This document shows positions 62,275 to 64,000 of a DNA stretch of 64,000 bases, piece by piece. The notes below the pieces were generated by a model. That model saw only the letters and a program-made list of their open reading frames with translations. It was not told the origin of the DNA and ran no database searches. The stretch is from Novosphingobium umbonatum (GTDB lineage: Bacteria > Pseudomonadota > Alphaproteobacteria > Sphingomonadales > Sphingomonadaceae): positions 310,001 to 374,000 of the forward strand of contig NZ_SACO01000004.1 of NCBI RefSeq assembly GCF_004005905.1, written 5' to 3'. The position numbers and the translations under genes were made by a program. The stretch's first letter is position 1. Each line of letters starts with the position of its first letter.

Positions 62275-64000
62275 TTATTGGAACGAGTAACGCAGGCCCA
62301 GCGCGAAAGTACGCGCCAGCAGCGTCGTGCCCAGATTGAACTGCTGCGAATTGCCCGCATCGCCAAACTTGTAATAGGTCTGTTGCGTGGATTGGAGCAG
62401 GTTGACCGCATCGAACGTCGCCGCAAGGCGCTTGTTGACGTTAAAGGTCAACTGCGCGTCGAGGCTGCTTTCAGGCGTGCGCCAGACGCCAATCGGATTG
62501 GCAAACAGGCGCGCTTCATTGTTGGCCAGAAAGGCCGAGCGCCAGACATAGGACAGACGCCCGCCAAACTTGCCACGTTCATAGGCGCCGGTGATGTTAT
62601 AGCTCAGATCCGACACGCCGAAGAAGGCGCTCTGGGTCTGGGCCACAACCTTGCCCGTGCCATCGGCAATCGGGATGTTCTGGCTGGAACTCAGAACGGT
62701 CACGCTGCCCTGCACACCCAGACCTTTAAGCAGGCCGGGCAGGTTATGCGGGAAATAGGTGAAGCCGATTTCGGCCCCCTTCAGCACGCCATTCGAGGCA
62801 TTGGTGGGCTGGGTCACCACAAAGCTGTTGGTGTTGAGCCCGCTGCCATTGACCGTTACGCGATTGGCCAGCGACACGACCAGCCCTTCGACATCGCGGC
62901 GGAACAAGGTGGTGGTGATCGCCGCATCGCGTGCAAAATACCATTCCAGCGCAAGGTCATAATTCTTGGACGTGGTCGGCTTCAGCTTGGGATTACCCGA
63001 AGCCCCGCTGCCATAGCCGACATTGGTCAGGTCGCCCGTCAGCGAGTAATTGGGGTTGAGATCGCCAAAGCTGGGGCGGCGCAATGTCTCGCCATAGTTG
63101 AAGCGCAGGCGCACATTGCGGATCGGTTCATAGCGCGCGGTGAACGTGGGCAGGAACCGGCCCGAGGCCGAACTGGCCCGCGTCACCGGCATGCCCGCGG
63201 TATAGCGGTCGGTGAAATCGAACTTGGTCACCACGCTGGTGTAACGCAGACCACCCTGCATCTTGAGCGGACGGCCAAAAATCTCGACCTCGGCATCAGC
63301 CTGGACATAGGCCGAGAGCGTGCGTTCGTCGATGTTGAACACATTGGTAAAGCTCAACTGGTCGGTCGTTTTGAAGGTCGGATAGACCGAGTGATACAGC
63401 GCGCGGATCTTGTCGGCATTGGCGTTCACCCAATAGCCGCTGGGCAGCACCCAGCTGGTGGGCACATTGGCGCGACCCTGATAGAAATTGCTGTTGGTGA
63501 ACAAGGCATCCGCGCCCAAAGTGGACAAGGGCACGCCCAGACCACCGGCATCCTGCGTGCGGACGCTGTTGCTGGCCTTGCGCGCATCATAGCGCCAACC
63601 GGCCTCGATCTTGCGCAGGAAGCCGTCGTCCCACGTATTCTGGGCCTTGAGCGTCATGGTCAGCGCATTGCCATTGCTGCGCCCGCCATTGTCGTAAAGC
63701 TGGGCGATATTCCACGCCGAGGCGTCGGTCAGCTTGGCCTGATCGGTGAAGGAGAAGGAGGGAATGCCGCCGCCAGCGTTGAAATCGACATTGATGCCGC
63801 TGGCCACGCGATCGGTGCGCATGGCAAAGAAATTGGTCGAATATTTCGAGGTTTGATAGGCGACATCGGCCTCGATCTTGCCCGCGCTGCCCACATCCCA
63901 CTTGCCGTTCAGCCCATAAAGGAAGCTGTCGGTGCGGCTCTTGGTAAAGTCGCCGCTGTTAAAGCCATAGACGCTGCCCGCATAGCGCGACTTGACGATG
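62275..64000 (-). CDS. TonB-dependent receptor, 5' partial
   Basis: The frame is open to the right edge; 575 residues of the C-terminal part remain and the plug domain is outside the window. The segment near the edge (KSRYAGSVYGFNSGDFTKSR, then SFLYGLNGKWD) and the FMRLRFNYGE-type barrel strands (VRLRFNYGETLRRPSFGDLNPNYS) match the Caulobacter-type large receptors. The barrel ends in GLRYSFQ, close to the usual aromatic terminus. It is 2 nt upstream of the MGH1-like glycoside hydrolase gene, so it probably imports an oligosaccharide processed by that enzyme. The true start cannot be given. Confidence 0.9.
   Translation of the reverse strand, partial: IVKSRYAGSVYGFNSGDFTKSRTDSFLYGLNGKWDVGSAGKIEADVAYQTSKYSTNFFAMRTDRVASGINVDFNAGGGIPSFSFTDQAKLTDASAWNIAQLYDNGGRSNGNALTMTLKAQNTWDDGFLRKIEAGWRYDARKASNSVRTQDAGGLGVPLSTLGADALFTNSNFYQGRANVPTSWVLPSGYWVNANADKIRALYHSVYPTFKTTDQLSFTNVFNIDERTLSAYVQADAEVEIFGRPLKMQGGLRYTSVVTKFDFTDRYTAGMPVTRASSASGRFLPTFTARYEPIRNVRLRFNYGETLRRPSFGDLNPNYSLTGDLTNVGYGSGASGNPKLKPTTSKNYDLALEWYFARDAAITTTLFRRDVEGLVVSLANRVTVNGSGLNTNSFVVTQPTNASNGVLKGAEIGFTYFPHNLPGLLKGLGVQGSVTVLSSSQNIPIADGTGKVVAQTQSAFFGVSDLSYNITGAYERGKFGGRLSYVWRSAFLANNEARLFANPIGVWRTPESSLDAQLTFNVNKRLAATFDAVNLLQSTQQTYYKFGDAGNSQQFNLGTTLLARTFALGLRYSFQ

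Noticed and set aside
1..64000. CRISPR arrays, tRNA or rRNA genes, insertion sequences and prophage genes
   Set aside because: No regular repeat-spacer pattern, tRNA-like fold with conserved arms, transposase motif or terminal repeats were seen by eye.

Overview
The window is about 66% GC-looking, gene-dense DNA from an alphaproteobacterium, most likely a sphingomonad (Sphingomonadales, Novosphingobium/Sphingobium-like). The reasons are six TonB-dependent receptors (TBDRs) in 64 kb, an UrcA-type small exported protein, LigB-type aromatic ring cleavage, and many short intergenic gaps with ATGA/TGATG/GTGA couplings. The taxonomic call is inference. I saw no rRNA, tRNA, CRISPR array, insertion sequence or phage gene, and no gene-free stretch above 300 bases.

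Region 1 (1-9060, + strand) is an aromatic meta-cleavage cluster: a LigI-like amidohydrolase (5' end missing), an MFS permease, a LigB-type extradiol dioxygenase, an HpcH/HpaI aldolase, a ThDP-dependent decarboxylase/lyase, a terminator, a 4,5-dihydroxyphthalate decarboxylase-like protein, a terminator and a TBDR. Region 2 (9083-21444) is mixed: a Tat-exported PD40 propeller, a lactonase-type propeller, methionine aminopeptidase coupled to a ParD-like protein, a 2-hydroxyacid dehydrogenase, an exported PHP hydrolase, an Hsp70/J-like pair, a MocR-type regulator and an UrcA protein.

Region 3 (21462-27574, - strand) links a LacI regulator, a TBDR, an exported PI-PLC-like enzyme and a histidine acid phosphatase, a possible inositol-phospholipid or phytate scavenging set. 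Region 4 (27615-35828) has a P450 divergent from two MFS genes, then a TBDR followed by a di-haem cytochrome c and an OmpA-like protein.

Region 5 (35825-51860, mostly - strand) holds two parallel ester-utilisation operons built on paralogous TBDRs: CapA-like enzyme, DMT-like transporter, TBDR, tannase and MmgE/PrpD; and TBDR, CocE/NonD hydrolase and a tandem double hydrolase. The control regions of both, and that of an exported alpha/beta hydrolase, carry the same palindrome TGCAA-N4-TTGCA, suggesting one shared regulator.

Region 6 (52059-60236) is the most unusual: a MarR regulator divergent from a tightly coupled six-gene operon encoding a complete TRAP transporter, a family III CoA-transferase, a 766-residue fused 2-hydroxyacyl-CoA dehydratase-like protein that appears to lack the usual cluster cysteines, and a second CapA-like enzyme. 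Region 7 (60233-64000, - strand) is an exported MGH1-like glycoside hydrolase behind a TBDR that runs off the window.
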